Below are positions 7,700-16,534 of a stretch of DNA of 64,000 bases, in pieces. The translations under genes and the position numbers were made by a program. Source of the DNA: an uncultured Oscillospiraceae bacterium. Lineage in GTDB: Bacteria > Bacillota > Clostridia > Oscillospirales > Ruminococcaceae. The DNA lies in assembly GCA_910579125.1 (NCBI GenBank), contig CAJTTH010000005.1:50447-114446 (forward strand), written 5' to 3'. Each line of letters begins with the position of its first letter. Position 1 is the first letter of the stretch. The notes beneath the pieces were generated by a model. It was not told where the DNA came from, made no database searches, and saw nothing but the letters and a program-made list of their open reading frames with translations.

Positions 7700-9823
7700 T
7701 TATTCTATAATGATAACGTCTCCGTTACGTATCTCCTCGTCGAGCCGCGCGATCTTACCGTTTACGGTGATAGTTTCCGCGTGTGCAAGAAGCTCCGTCG
7801 GGTCGTCTGAAAACGCCGCCGCCACGTCGAGGAATATCGGCGGTTTGCCGTCGTCGCGCGCGGGGAACTCGGTCTCTATGCCGTTCACGGTTATCATCGG
7901 ACCGACGGGTTCTTCACGAACGGGCTCTTCGGCGGATTTAGCGTTCTCCGAAACGGGCGGAACGGTAACGGGTATCGGCACGGCGGTGCTTTCCGCCGTC
8001 TCCGAGATCGGTTTCTCATATGTGATGATATCGCCGCTCTTCAGCATATCCTCGGGAGCGGGAGGCTCGCCGTTGAGCAGCACCTTTTCGCCGATACCGA
8101 GCGTTGAAAGCAGCTCGCTGATAGTCTCCGACTGAACGACGGAAATATCGTCGCCCTCCCAGATACGGCGGTCGGCGGTGACCTCTCTGCCGTTTATCAG
8201 TATGTATTTTCCCGCTCGCTGCTTGTTTCCGAAAAGAATAACGGTAAATGCGCGTATCGTTTCCAGATCGAAATAGTCCGACAAATGCGCCGTCGCGTCC
8301 GCGCCGTTTTCGGCGGGAGCAATGACGACCACATCGCCCTTGGTGACTACGGTGTTCATCGAAGCGGGTTCGCCGTTTACCGTGATCTCGGAGGGCTTGG
8401 GGTGTTCGCCGCGCAGAGTGACCTTCTCACCCGAAAGCGTGAACGACAGCGGCTTTCCCGATCCGGCGAGCATATCTTCGGGCTTTATCTTTGCGAACCC
8501 GAGCAGCTCGAATACGGTAAGCCGGTTGGTGTCCAGCGTGTGCAGCTTTCTACCGTTTACGGTAATGGTCGTGAAGTCGTAGGAAACGCCCTCGCCTGCA
8601 CTCACCGCAATTCCGAGCGGCGTTGAATGCTCCGCGTTAAGCTGAATTTCGTCGGGCGCGATTATTCCGCGGAGCAGTTCGCGCCGACCTGTGATGACGC
8701 GTGTCGGGTCGACCTTAAGCTCCTCGGCTACCAGCGGCGCGAGGTTTTTCAGCTTGCTGCCGCCGCCCACGAGGAATATCGCCTGCGGAGGAACGCTGTT
8801 TGCCGCGATGATCTCCTCGGCGATAACGCGTGCAAGATCGCGCGCTGCGGGGGCGGTTATTTCGTCAATGCGATCGCGCGAAATTTTGTTTTCGCGCAGA
8901 AGTATGTCCTTGAACGAGACCTCTTTATCGTCGGAGGTTTTCAGCATTTCGGCTGTTTCAAAATCCACCAGCAGCTCTTTCATTATCGTTTCGGTAATCT
9001 CGTCGCCCGCCGTTGTCGCCATACCGTAGGCGACTACGCTGCCGTCGCGCGATACCGCAACGTCGGACGTTCCCGCGCCGATATCGCAAAGCGCGATATT
9101 GATAAGCCGCAGCTCCTGCGGAACAACCGCGTTCATAGCCGCGATAGGCTCCAGCGTGATATTCGCAACCTCGAGGTTCGCGCCGTGAATCGCCGCGCAA
9201 AGGCTCTCCACCACATACGCGGGCAGAAACGCCGCGATTATCTCTGTCACCAGCTTTTCGCCGCGGTGACCCTCGGGCTTATTCACCTTAAAGCCGTCCA
9301 GCGACAGTGAGATAACGTTATGTCCGACGCAGTAGAATGTTGTCGTATCGTTCTTTTTCGAGAAGCTCTCACAGGTTCGGCGGACGGCGTCGAGCTCCGT
9401 GGCTTTCAACGCCTCGGCGGTGATGAGCTTGTTCTCGGGGAGCTTGTACTCCCATGCTGCGCGCATAGTCCTCAGCGCGCGCCCGGCAGCCGCTACGCAT
9501 ACGTCGCGCAGCTGTAACCGCGAACGCGCCTCCAACTCGCGCTTCACCTTTTTGATATCCGCCGATACCGCCTTTATGTCCTCGATCTGCCCGTCCGCCA
9601 TAGAGCGTTTTTCGTGAACGACCGTTTCCATATCCAGTATCTTGCAGCCCTGAGCCGTCTTTTTTGCGAGAACTCCCACGACCGTCCGCGTTCCGATATC
9701 CAACGCGAATATCACGTCGCCCTGCGGATTTTTTCTCTGTGCGGAGAGGTCGGGTTTCTTTGCCGCTTTTGACTTGAGCTTGGATTTGTCGGGCTTTTTT
9801 CCGACAGCTTTCTTCTCGTCCAT
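7700..9823 (-). CDS. FtsA-like actin-fold ATPase with repeated C-terminal beta-grasp-like modules
   Basis: The 707-residue protein has a Lys-rich N-terminus, then an actin-like ATPase of FtsA/PilM type (about 35-420): phosphate 1 loop ALDIGTRTVVG, phosphate 2 loop LCDIGAGTSDVAV and adenosine loop FLVGGGSKL. The remaining 290 residues contain about five short modules with the pattern V-N-G then G-D-x-I/V (TVNG, LING, LLNG and others), similar to ThiS/MoaD-like beta-grasp units (inference). The usual FtsA C-terminal membrane helix is absent. True FtsA is about 420 residues; long paralogues like this occur in clostridia without a proven role. GGGGGAG 8 nt upstream sets the start at 9823, and that site lies inside a foldback element. 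Confidence 0.85.
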   Translation of the reverse strand: MDEKKAVGKKPDKSKLKSKAAKKPDLSAQRKNPQGDVIFALDIGTRTVVGVLAKKTAQGCKILDMETVVHEKRSMADGQIEDIKAVSADIKKVKRELEARSRLQLRDVCVAAAGRALRTMRAAWEYKLPENKLITAEALKATELDAVRRTCESFSKKNDTTTFYCVGHNVISLSLDGFKVNKPEGHRGEKLVTEIIAAFLPAYVVESLCAAIHGANLEVANITLEPIAAMNAVVPQELRLINIALCDIGAGTSDVAVSRDGSVVAYGMATTAGDEITETIMKELLVDFETAEMLKTSDDKEVSFKDILLRENKISRDRIDEITAPAARDLARVIAEEIIAANSVPPQAIFLVGGGSKLKNLAPLVAEELKVDPTRVITGRRELLRGIIAPDEIQLNAEHSTPLGIAVSAGEGVSYDFTTITVNGRKLHTLDTNRLTVFELLGFAKIKPEDMLAGSGKPLSFTLSGEKVTLRGEHPKPSEITVNGEPASMNTVVTKGDVVVIAPAENGADATAHLSDYFDLETIRAFTVILFGNKQRAGKYILINGREVTADRRIWEGDDISVVQSETISELLSTLGIGEKVLLNGEPPAPEDMLKSGDIITYEKPISETAESTAVPIPVTVPPVSENAKSAEEPVREEPVGPMITVNGIETEFPARDDGKPPIFLDVAAAFSDDPTELLAHAETITVNGKIARLDEEIRNGDVIIIE

Positions 9824-9825
9824 AT

Positions 9826-9985
9826 TATTGCTCCCCCAACTAACTCTTGAATTTTTTGCTTGCTCAAACACCGAACCTCTTCGTCAAACTCCCTTGCAGC
9901 TTTTTCCGCAAAGCGCAAAATGCGTGCCGGAATTTCGGCGTTTGCGCCGCGCGAAATTCTTCAAGAGTTAGTTGGTGGAGCAATA
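9826..9985. mobile_element. MITE-like foldback element with 25-bp terminal inverted repeats
   Basis: ATTGCTCC at 9826 begins a 25-nt end that matches the reverse complement of the right end (about 9961-9985) with a single mismatch. The inside has no reading frame. The element fills the 179-bp gap between the DUF4261 gene and the FtsA-like gene. The FtsA-like gene's GGGGGAG ribosome site is part of the left terminal repeat. Confidence 0.7.
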
Positions 9986-10002
9986 TCCTCGTATCTTTGC
10001 CG

Positions 10003-10818
10003 TTACTTACCGTAACCTATTTTCAGAGTATTTCCGTCGACGGCGATGCCCTTGCTGAGCTTTATCGGCAGCTTCTGATCCTCGGTAAAGCCTATCGTTT
10101 CGCCGCTGTTGAGAGTAGCTCCGCTTTCGAGAACATAGGAGACGATCGTCAGCATAAACTCGCGCAGCTCGTTTAAGTCTGCCTTGTTTGCGGGAATGTA
10201 GACCTCCATTTCCTCCTTGCCCATACGCCGCATTCCGTAGGTATACACGCCTGTCATTTTTCCGTTGCCGTAAATTCCTATCCAGACAAGATTGAGCACC
10301 GGAACGTGACCGTCCTTGAGCAGCTCCGCGAAATCAAGATACATTTTCGGCGGAAACACCGCGCCCTCGTTGTAGAACGCGACGACGTTCTCCTGTTTCA
10401 TCATGGAGCACACGACCTTGACATAGACATTTCCCTTTTGAATAAGATCGTCGTCGTCTCCGAGAATGGCGATTATAACGTGCGCCTTATGCGATGCCGT
10501 AATCTCGACCGCATTCTTCCACATATAATTCGCCTCCGCCCAGTATTCCGCCTCGCCGTCGGGAACGGGGGTCGGGATAAGACCAATAACCACTCTGAAC
10601 CCGTCTATTTCCGTGTAGATTATATCGTCCTCCGGTTCGGAATCATCGGAATCGTCAGAAATATCGATCCCCCAATCCGCTTTCATATCTCCGATAAGCT
10701 TCGCCTTGTCCATACTCGGCTCAGATAACAGCGCGAATCCCGCGAAGTTTCCAACATCGCCCTTCTGCCCCTCGGGAGAGGGCGTGCTCGGTTTGTTGTT
10801 CCTCTTGAATAAACCCAT
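10003..10818 (-). CDS. DUF4261 domain protein
   Basis: This 271-residue soluble protein has a basic, Pro/Ser-rich N-terminus, an acidic stretch (DDSDDSEPEDD, about 54-64) and a C-terminal region with NLVWIGIYG and TYGMRRMGKEEMEV, the pattern of DUF4261 proteins. The family has no assigned activity. The start has AAGGAG 6-7 nt upstream. It is the last gene of the minus-strand operon that begins with the GH130 gene at 18252, 26 bp after the HAD gene. Confidence 0.8.
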   Translation of the reverse strand: MGLFKRNNKPSTPSPEGQKGDVGNFAGFALLSEPSMDKAKLIGDMKADWGIDISDDSDDSEPEDDIIYTEIDGFRVVIGLIPTPVPDGEAEYWAEANYMWKNAVEITASHKAHVIIAILGDDDDLIQKGNVYVKVVCSMMKQENVVAFYNEGAVFPPKMYLDFAELLKDGHVPVLNLVWIGIYGNGKMTGVYTYGMRRMGKEEMEVYIPANKADLNELREFMLTIVSYVLESGATLNSGETIGFTEDQKLPIKLSKGIAVDGNTLKIGYGK

Positions 10819-10844
10819 ATTAACTCCTTACTTAAATAAAAAAA

Positions 10845-11537
10845 TTATTCTGTAATACTCTTCAGTCCGTTCAGATCGAAGATCGTAAAGTCCTGTCCGA
10901 AATCGGCGTTATCGTCTTTTCTGTCGATACGCACGCCCTTGCAGCCGAAACGATGCGCGCATTCGATATCCTTGCGCTCGTCGCCGACGTAGATCATCTC
11001 GCCGGGCGAAACGCCGAAATGCTCCGCGATCTCGTTCAGCCCTTTGGGATTAGGCTTTCTCATACCGCACGTTATCGACGAAACGTACAGATCGAAATAC
11101 GGCAGCAGCTCGGGAATATAATCTCGGTGAAGCTTGTCGGGCATTCCAGTTGCAACGTCCGTGAGCGCCGCGATCTTATACCCCGCCGATCTCAGCTCCC
11201 CAAGCACGGGTAAGCTCTCGGGATAGATATACGCCGTCAAGTTGAACGCCGCGAAAAACTCGCCGATAACGTTCTCCAGGTCAAACTCAAAGTCCCACTC
11301 CGCGCACGCCGCCCCGAAAATATGCTCGGGCGTGTAATCAATCTCGCGGTAATTCACTTTCGGATTAAACGAGCGAAGAACCTCCAGAGTGCGCCTTTTT
11401 CGCTCGTCCGTCAGCGGCAGCCGCAGCTTTTCCGCAGCCTTATCCAGCGCGTTTTCGTAATAGTCCAGCCAGCTGAACGGCATATCTTTATATTCCATGA
11501 GCGTTCCGCCGATATCAAAACCTATAACTTTCAGCAT
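10845..11537 (-). CDS. HAD-superfamily hydrolase with DIGGT motif I
   Basis: The 230-residue protein has HAD motif I as FDIGGTL, motif II region SS, motif III lysine in GMRKPNP and motif IV in YVGDERKDIECA. In the phosphatase consensus DxDGT the second Asp is the general acid/base; here it is Gly, which may slow or change catalysis. A cap domain lies between residues 15 and 110. ATG at 11537 is chosen because AAAGGA is 6 nt upstream; a TTG two codons earlier would touch the ribosome site. It is coupled to the TrkA gene, whose stop is at 11540. Confidence 0.85.
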   Translation of the reverse strand: MLKVIGFDIGGTLMEYKDMPFSWLDYYENALDKAAEKLRLPLTDERKRRTLEVLRSFNPKVNYREIDYTPEHIFGAACAEWDFEFDLENVIGEFFAAFNLTAYIYPESLPVLGELRSAGYKIAALTDVATGMPDKLHRDYIPELLPYFDLYVSSITCGMRKPNPKGLNEIAEHFGVSPGEMIYVGDERKDIECAHRFGCKGVRIDRKDDNADFGQDFTIFDLNGLKSITE

Positions 11538-11539
11538 AC

Positions 11540-12202
11540 TCAATCCTTTATTTTAAGCGCCTTGCGCAGTTCCTTTTCTGCGGAATTCATCATTACCACC
11601 AACGCGGCGTCGCCGCTTTGGAGCGTCGTCTGACCCGACGGGATAACCGTCCTTGTTCCGCGCGTAATGCAGGCTATCAGACACCCTGACGGCAAATTCA
11701 GCTCCATGAGCTTTTTTCCCTCCAACGCGTAGTTTTTCGGAATGGTAATCTCCATAAGCGACGCGTCCTCGCCGTCAAGCTGTATCAGCTTTTTCATCGC
11801 GCTGAGATCGACCTCAAACTCCAGCATCTGAATAATGTTATCCGTAGCCGAAATGACGATATCCACGCCGAGCTCTTTCAGCGCGTCCTTGTTTTTCGGG
11901 TTATTAACCTTGGCGATAGTCTTTTTCACGCCAAACCTCTGCTTGGCAATCTGGCAGCACACAAGATTGCTCTCGTCCTGTCCGAGCACCGCGATAACGC
12001 AGTCCGCCTTGTCCGCTCCGCACGCCTCGAGAGCCTCCACAGTCGTGCCGTTTCCGCAGCTTACCTCCGCGTCGAGATTGTTCGCGCAGTAGCGGCTCTG
12101 TTCTCTGTCCTGTTCGATTATCGTTATCGAATACCCGTGCTCCAGCAGCGTTTTCGCGAGATAGAACCCGACCTTGCCGCCGCCGACGATTATCGCTCTC
12201 AA
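11540..12202 (-). CDS. TrkA/KtrA-family potassium channel regulatory protein (RCK)
   Basis: This 220-residue cytosolic protein has an RCK-N nucleotide-binding fold starting with IIVGGGKVG and an acidic residue at the end of beta 2 (IIEQD), followed by a TrkA-C domain (about 135-215). Such proteins gate Trk/Ktr potassium transporters in response to NAD(H), ATP or c-di-AMP. No TrkH/KtrB membrane subunit is in the window. It follows a second TrkA gene by 25 bp, a pairing seen for Trk systems using two RCK subunits. Confidence 0.9.
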   Translation of the reverse strand: MRAIIVGGGKVGFYLAKTLLEHGYSITIIEQDREQSRYCANNLDAEVSCGNGTTVEALEACGADKADCVIAVLGQDESNLVCCQIAKQRFGVKKTIAKVNNPKNKDALKELGVDIVISATDNIIQMLEFEVDLSAMKKLIQLDGEDASLMEITIPKNYALEGKKLMELNLPSGCLIACITRGTRTVIPSGQTTLQSGDAALVVMMNSAEKELRKALKIKD

Positions 12203-12227
12203 AAGATCACCTCATTCAAATGCAAAC

Positions 12228-12848
12228 TCATGCCTTTTTGGCGAATATCAGCTTGTCGCCCTTAACAAAATTTATCGGCTGTCCGCGATACAATATTAGC
12301 CCCGAACCGAAGCGCAGCACTCCGAAAAGTATCTCTCCGCTCTCGTACCCGATATCGTCGGGCATTGCGTCGATAAATTCCTCAGGAAGATCTATCGTTG
12401 AGAAATGCACCGTGTAATTCTCGAAATTCACCTCGTCAATAACTCCGTCGTCGTCCTCGAGAGCCGCGCACGCCGCGCTTACCGTGAGCTTTGTCGGACA
12501 GATAACGTTTATGCCCAGCTCCTCGAAAACCCGACCTTTTTCGATATCGGTTATCCGCGCGAAAATTTTCGGCACCTTGAACGTCTGCCGCGCCAGCTGC
12601 GACACCATAATATTCATATCGTCCTGCGCGGTAACGGCGAAAAGCGCGTCGCAGGTCTGTATCCCCGCGCGCTTCAGCACGTCCTGATCTATCGGCACAC
12701 CCGTTGTCGTAAAGCCTCCGAACTTCGGCGACAGCGCGTCAAATTTCGCGCCGTTCTTATCAATTACCGAAACGTCGTGCCCCTTTTCGTCAAGCGTTTC
12801 CGCAAGCGCCGAGCCGACCATTCCGCAGCCTATTATCAACACGTTCAT
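12228..12848 (-). CDS. TrkA/KtrA-family protein, second copy
   Basis: The 206-residue protein starts MNVLIIGCGMVG (Rossmann GxGxxG) with VIDK at the end of beta 2, so it is an RCK-N domain; the C-terminal 70 residues form a TrkA-C-like domain. It differs clearly from the neighbouring TrkA (11540-12202), so this is not a recent duplication. It lies 15 bp after mnmE in the same operon. Role: regulatory subunit of a potassium uptake system encoded elsewhere. Confidence 0.88.
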   Translation of the reverse strand: MNVLIIGCGMVGSALAETLDEKGHDVSVIDKNGAKFDALSPKFGGFTTTGVPIDQDVLKRAGIQTCDALFAVTAQDDMNIMVSQLARQTFKVPKIFARITDIEKGRVFEELGINVICPTKLTVSAACAALEDDDGVIDEVNFENYTVHFSTIDLPEEFIDAMPDDIGYESGEILFGVLRFGSGLILYRGQPINFVKGDKLIFAKKA

Positions 12849-12863
12849 AATGTTTCCGCTCCT

Positions 12864-14240
12864 TTACTTGCCAACGCAGAACCTCTTGAAAACTTCCGCG
12901 ATCACCTCGTCGCTCGCGCTTTTTCCCGACAGCTCGTAGACTGCGTCAAGTGCCCGCTCAAGACTTACCCCGATAGCATCGGGCGTAACGCCGAGCTTAG
13001 CCGCCGCTTCCGCTTCGTATATCTCGTCCGAAGCGCGGAGAACACACGCCCTCTGCCGCTCGTTCGCGATAAAGCCCGCGTTTGCACTGAAATCCGCAAG
13101 GTTCAGCCGCTCCATAACCGCGTTTGCGATCACGTCCGCGCTGCTTTCGTCCTTTGCGGAAATTTCAATCGCCGCAGCACTGTCGTTCAGCGCCGCTTTC
13201 AGCTCGTCCGTATCGAGTTTGTTTTCAAGATCGCTCTTGTTGATCAGGGCGATAACACGCTTGTTCCTTAAAAGTTCGAACAGCCGCCTGTCCTCGTCCG
13301 ATAATTCGCGCGAGCCGTCGAACACCGCCAGCACAATATCCGCGTTCTCGAGCTTTTCGAGCATAAGCTCCACGCCGATACGCTCCACATCGTCGTCCGT
13401 CTCGCGTATTCCCGCGCAGTCTGACAGCAGCAGCACAGCGCCGCCGACGTTTACAGTTTCCTCTACGACGTCGCGCGTCGTGCCCTCAACGTCGCTTACA
13501 ATGCTGCGGCGGCTTCCCGAGAGCAAATTCATCAGCGTTGACTTACCAGCGTTCGGTTTCCCGACAATGGCGCACGAGATACCGTCGCGGAGCATACGCC
13601 CTCTGTCATACCCCGAATTAAGATCGTCAAGCTCCGCCGAAACAGCGGCGATCTTCTCCGCAAGCCATTCGTTCGTGACTACGGGCGTGTCGTCATCGGG
13701 AAAGTCTATCCATGCCGATATCTGCGACAGTATCTCCAAAATCATATCGGCTATCTTCTCACAACGGCGGTACAAAGCGCCCTCGCGCTGCTTGTTGGAG
13801 CAGTTCAGCATCTGTTCTCCCTGCGCCGAAATCATATCCGCGACCGCCTCCGCCTGCGTAAGCGACAGCTTGCCGTTCAGCAACGCGCGCTTTGTAAACT
13901 CGCCCGCCGCCGCGGGTTCAGCACCCGCCTTTATACAAGCCGTGAGCACACGCCGCGTAACGTAAATGCCGCCGTGACAGGATATCTCGCAAACGTCCTC
14001 GCCCGTGTAGGAATGCGGCGTTCTGAACACCAGCAGCACCCCGTCGTCAAGGCGCTCACAGCCGTCGTATATATTTCCGTAGGCGGCGGTGTAGCCGCGC
14101 ATTTCGGCTATCGGCTTCCCCGAAACGGGCTTAAAAACCCTCTCCGCGACGGCGAAAGCATTTTCGCCCGATATTCTCACCACCGAAATGCCGCCGACTG
14201 CGGCAGGCGTGGCAATCGCACAAACTGTTGACATGATCAC
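12864..14240 (-). CDS. mnmE: tRNA uridine-5-carboxymethylaminomethyl modification GTPase MnmE
   Basis: The 458-residue protein has the N-terminal folate-binding domain (ATPAAVGGISVVRISG), a helical domain and an inserted G domain with G1 GKPNAGKST, G2 GTTRD, G3 DCAGI (usually DTAG) and G4 NKSD, ending in FCVGK, whose cysteine is the family hallmark. With MnmG it modifies U34 of certain tRNAs. The GTG at 14240 overlaps the secA2 stop by 4 nt (GTGA); ATG at 14234 is an alternative start two codons later, and ribosome-site evidence does not decide. Confidence 0.96.
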   Translation of the reverse strand: MIMSTVCAIATPAAVGGISVVRISGENAFAVAERVFKPVSGKPIAEMRGYTAAYGNIYDGCERLDDGVLLVFRTPHSYTGEDVCEISCHGGIYVTRRVLTACIKAGAEPAAAGEFTKRALLNGKLSLTQAEAVADMISAQGEQMLNCSNKQREGALYRRCEKIADMILEILSQISAWIDFPDDDTPVVTNEWLAEKIAAVSAELDDLNSGYDRGRMLRDGISCAIVGKPNAGKSTLMNLLSGSRRSIVSDVEGTTRDVVEETVNVGGAVLLLSDCAGIRETDDDVERIGVELMLEKLENADIVLAVFDGSRELSDEDRRLFELLRNKRVIALINKSDLENKLDTDELKAALNDSAAAIEISAKDESSADVIANAVMERLNLADFSANAGFIANERQRACVLRASDEIYEAEAAAKLGVTPDAIGVSLERALDAVYELSGKSASDEVIAEVFKRFCVGK

Positions 14241-16519
14241 TTTTTCTTTCCGAATAATTTCCCGAAAAATCCCTTTTTCCCGGGTTCTTCCTCATCGTTT
14301 TGAACGGCTTTGTCCGAGAGCTTTTCCGTTTCTTCCTCGTAGTCGTCGAACATTCCCATTAAGATCGGCTTCGCCTTGAACTCCTCGCCCATATCGTTCA
14401 GCAGATACGTATACGTCCTCGTGGGCATATCTATCTTGTAATCCGCGAGGCTGCCGCATTCGAGAACCGTCTCCAGCTTCTCCGCCATTCTCTCGGGAAT
14501 TGAAGCGGCGGCGCTCTCGTAATACTCCTCGCACGCGATATTGTACTCCTCGGCGGGATTTCTGCCAGCGACCTGCGTCAGGTGTATGCCCTCGCGCAGA
14601 TATGCCGTATAGTCGAGATAGTCGCTCCAGAACTCGTTAAGCAACGCGGCGAGTATGCGGTTTTGCAGCGTTTGCAGCTCGTCCTCGGGGAATTTTTTCA
14701 GCGCCTGTTCATACAGATCCGGCGCGTTTTTCTGCCACATTTCGGAGTTGTAGCCGCCGTCGAGCAGCGAGCTTCTCCTCGCAAAAGTCGTGCTGCGGTG
14801 CTTTTCGCCGATCATGGTGTACTTCATGAGATTGACGCGCTCGTCGAACGTGTTGCCCTCGGAAATGCGCTGAACGCGCTCCGCTTCTTTCAGCAGCGTT
14901 TTATCAATGAGTGCTCCCTCGGTCTTCGCGGAGGGATAATGCCGCCCCGCGAGCTTTTTCAGCTCATTTTTCCGCATAATGTCATCGTCGAGCGATGCGA
15001 AAAATCTGCTCTCGCCCGCGTCTCCCTGCCGCCCCGCGCGTCCTCGCAGCTGCTTGGTTATCCGCGAGCTTTCGCGCATGGAGGTCGCCAGAACCAACAG
15101 TCCGCCGACCCCGACCACAAAGTCCTTGTCCGCGCTGTCCGTGCCGCCGAGTTTTATGTCGACGCCGCGCCCCGCCATATTCGTGGAGATCGTGACCGCG
15201 CCGCGCTCGCCCGCCTTAGCGATTATCGCAGCTTCCTCGGCGTTGTTTTTCGCGTTGAGCACCTCACATTTGATGCCGAGCTTGCGCAAGTCTTCGGCTA
15301 TGCTTTCGCTTTCCTCTATGCTCTCGCTGCCGACCAGCACGGGGCGTTGGATATCGGCGGCTTCTTTTATCGCCGCGATTATCGCTCTGCGCTTTTCGGC
15401 GCTGTCATAGTACAGCTCGAGCGGCTTGTCTATCCTTGCGCACGGCAGTCTTGTCGGGATAATGTCCGTGAGTATGCCGTAGATCTTTTCAAATTCCTCA
15501 CGCGCCGCCTCGGCTGTACCCGTCATTCCCGCGAGTTTCGGGTACAGTCTCACAAAATATTGGAGCGCGATATTGCCCATAATTCGTCCGCGCGACGTAA
15601 TCTTCAGACCGTGCTTCGCCTCGACCGCCGCCTGCAATTCTCCCGGGAACACGCGCCCCGGTGCGGCTCTCCCCGTGAACTCGTCGACAAGCAGTATATT
15701 GCCGTCCTTAACGATATAGTCTTTGTTTTCGGCAAGCTCCGCGCGCGCTTTCAGGCACGCGCATATCTTTGCGAGCAGCTCCGCGCCGTCTGCGGCATAG
15801 ACGTTGCAGCCGAATATCTCCTCCGCCTTGTCCGCGCCGCTGTCTGTGAGGTAGACATTGCGCGTATCCTCGTCAACGGCGAAATCGTCCTCATTAAAGT
15901 CGGCGACCTTATCGTAGATCGTCTTTGTATCTCCGCTCTCGCGAACGGCAACGTCGCCCGCGATAACAAGCGGTATTCTCGCTTCGTCGATAAGAATGCT
16001 GTCCGCTTCGTCAACTATCGCAAAATTCAGCTTTTCGGGGAACACCGTTTCTCCACTCTCAAAGCAAACGAAGTCGCGCAGATAATCGAACCCCGCTTCT
16101 TTCGCGGTAACATACAGCACCTGTTTTCGATACAGCGCCTTGCGTTCTTCACGGGGAGTGCTCTCGGTGATACAGCCCACCGAAACGCCCATTTCATCGT
16201 ATATCGGACGCATCCAGTTACAATCGCGCTCGGCAAGATAATCGTTGAACGTAAGAACGTGCACCAAACCGCCGCCCAGCGCTTCGTGACATGCCGCAAA
16301 CACGGCGCAGAGCGTTTTGCCCTCGCCCGTTTGCATCTGCACCATTCTTCCATCCGAAAGCGACAACGCCGCCGAAAGCTGCTCGTCGAACGGCGTTATC
16401 CCGAGCGTTTTCTCCGCCGCGAGATAACACCGCGCGAACACATCTTCAAGCGTATTTCCTCCGCAGTCTCCGCTTTGGGAAAGCGCCTTTATTTTTGAAA
16501 TTGTTGCTTTTTTATCCAT
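14237..16519 (-). CDS. secA2: SecA2-like accessory preprotein translocase ATPase
   Basis: The 760-residue protein has the SecA motor: Walker A MQTGEGKT, Walker B IVDEADSILIDEAR, GMTGTA, ISTNMAGRGVDIKL and QLRGRAGRQGD. It is shorter than housekeeping SecA (about 830-900) and lacks the C-terminal cysteine-rich SecB/lipid-binding motif, ending in a Lys-rich FFGKLFGKKK tail. These are features of SecA2-type ATPases, which export subsets of proteins. No SecY2, Asp or glycosyltransferase genes of an accessory Sec locus are adjacent; it sits between a Nudix gene (15 bp) and mnmE (4-bp overlap). Its substrates cannot be told from context. Confidence 0.85.
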   Translation of the reverse strand: MDKKATISKIKALSQSGDCGGNTLEDVFARCYLAAEKTLGITPFDEQLSAALSLSDGRMVQMQTGEGKTLCAVFAACHEALGGGLVHVLTFNDYLAERDCNWMRPIYDEMGVSVGCITESTPREERKALYRKQVLYVTAKEAGFDYLRDFVCFESGETVFPEKLNFAIVDEADSILIDEARIPLVIAGDVAVRESGDTKTIYDKVADFNEDDFAVDEDTRNVYLTDSGADKAEEIFGCNVYAADGAELLAKICACLKARAELAENKDYIVKDGNILLVDEFTGRAAPGRVFPGELQAAVEAKHGLKITSRGRIMGNIALQYFVRLYPKLAGMTGTAEAAREEFEKIYGILTDIIPTRLPCARIDKPLELYYDSAEKRRAIIAAIKEAADIQRPVLVGSESIEESESIAEDLRKLGIKCEVLNAKNNAEEAAIIAKAGERGAVTISTNMAGRGVDIKLGGTDSADKDFVVGVGGLLVLATSMRESSRITKQLRGRAGRQGDAGESRFFASLDDDIMRKNELKKLAGRHYPSAKTEGALIDKTLLKEAERVQRISEGNTFDERVNLMKYTMIGEKHRSTTFARRSSLLDGGYNSEMWQKNAPDLYEQALKKFPEDELQTLQNRILAALLNEFWSDYLDYTAYLREGIHLTQVAGRNPAEEYNIACEEYYESAAASIPERMAEKLETVLECGSLADYKIDMPTRTYTYLLNDMGEEFKAKPILMGMFDDYEEETEKLSDKAVQNDEEEPGKKGFFGKLFGKKK

Positions 16520-16534
16520 TTAGTCACCGTTTGT

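Noticed and set aside
14582..16498. Long open frame (638 codons) opposite secA2, and similar long antisense frames opposite glgP and htpG
   Set aside because: Arg/His-rich translations mirror the codon bias of the real genes on the other strand, there is no ribosome site, and the sense genes are unmistakable families.
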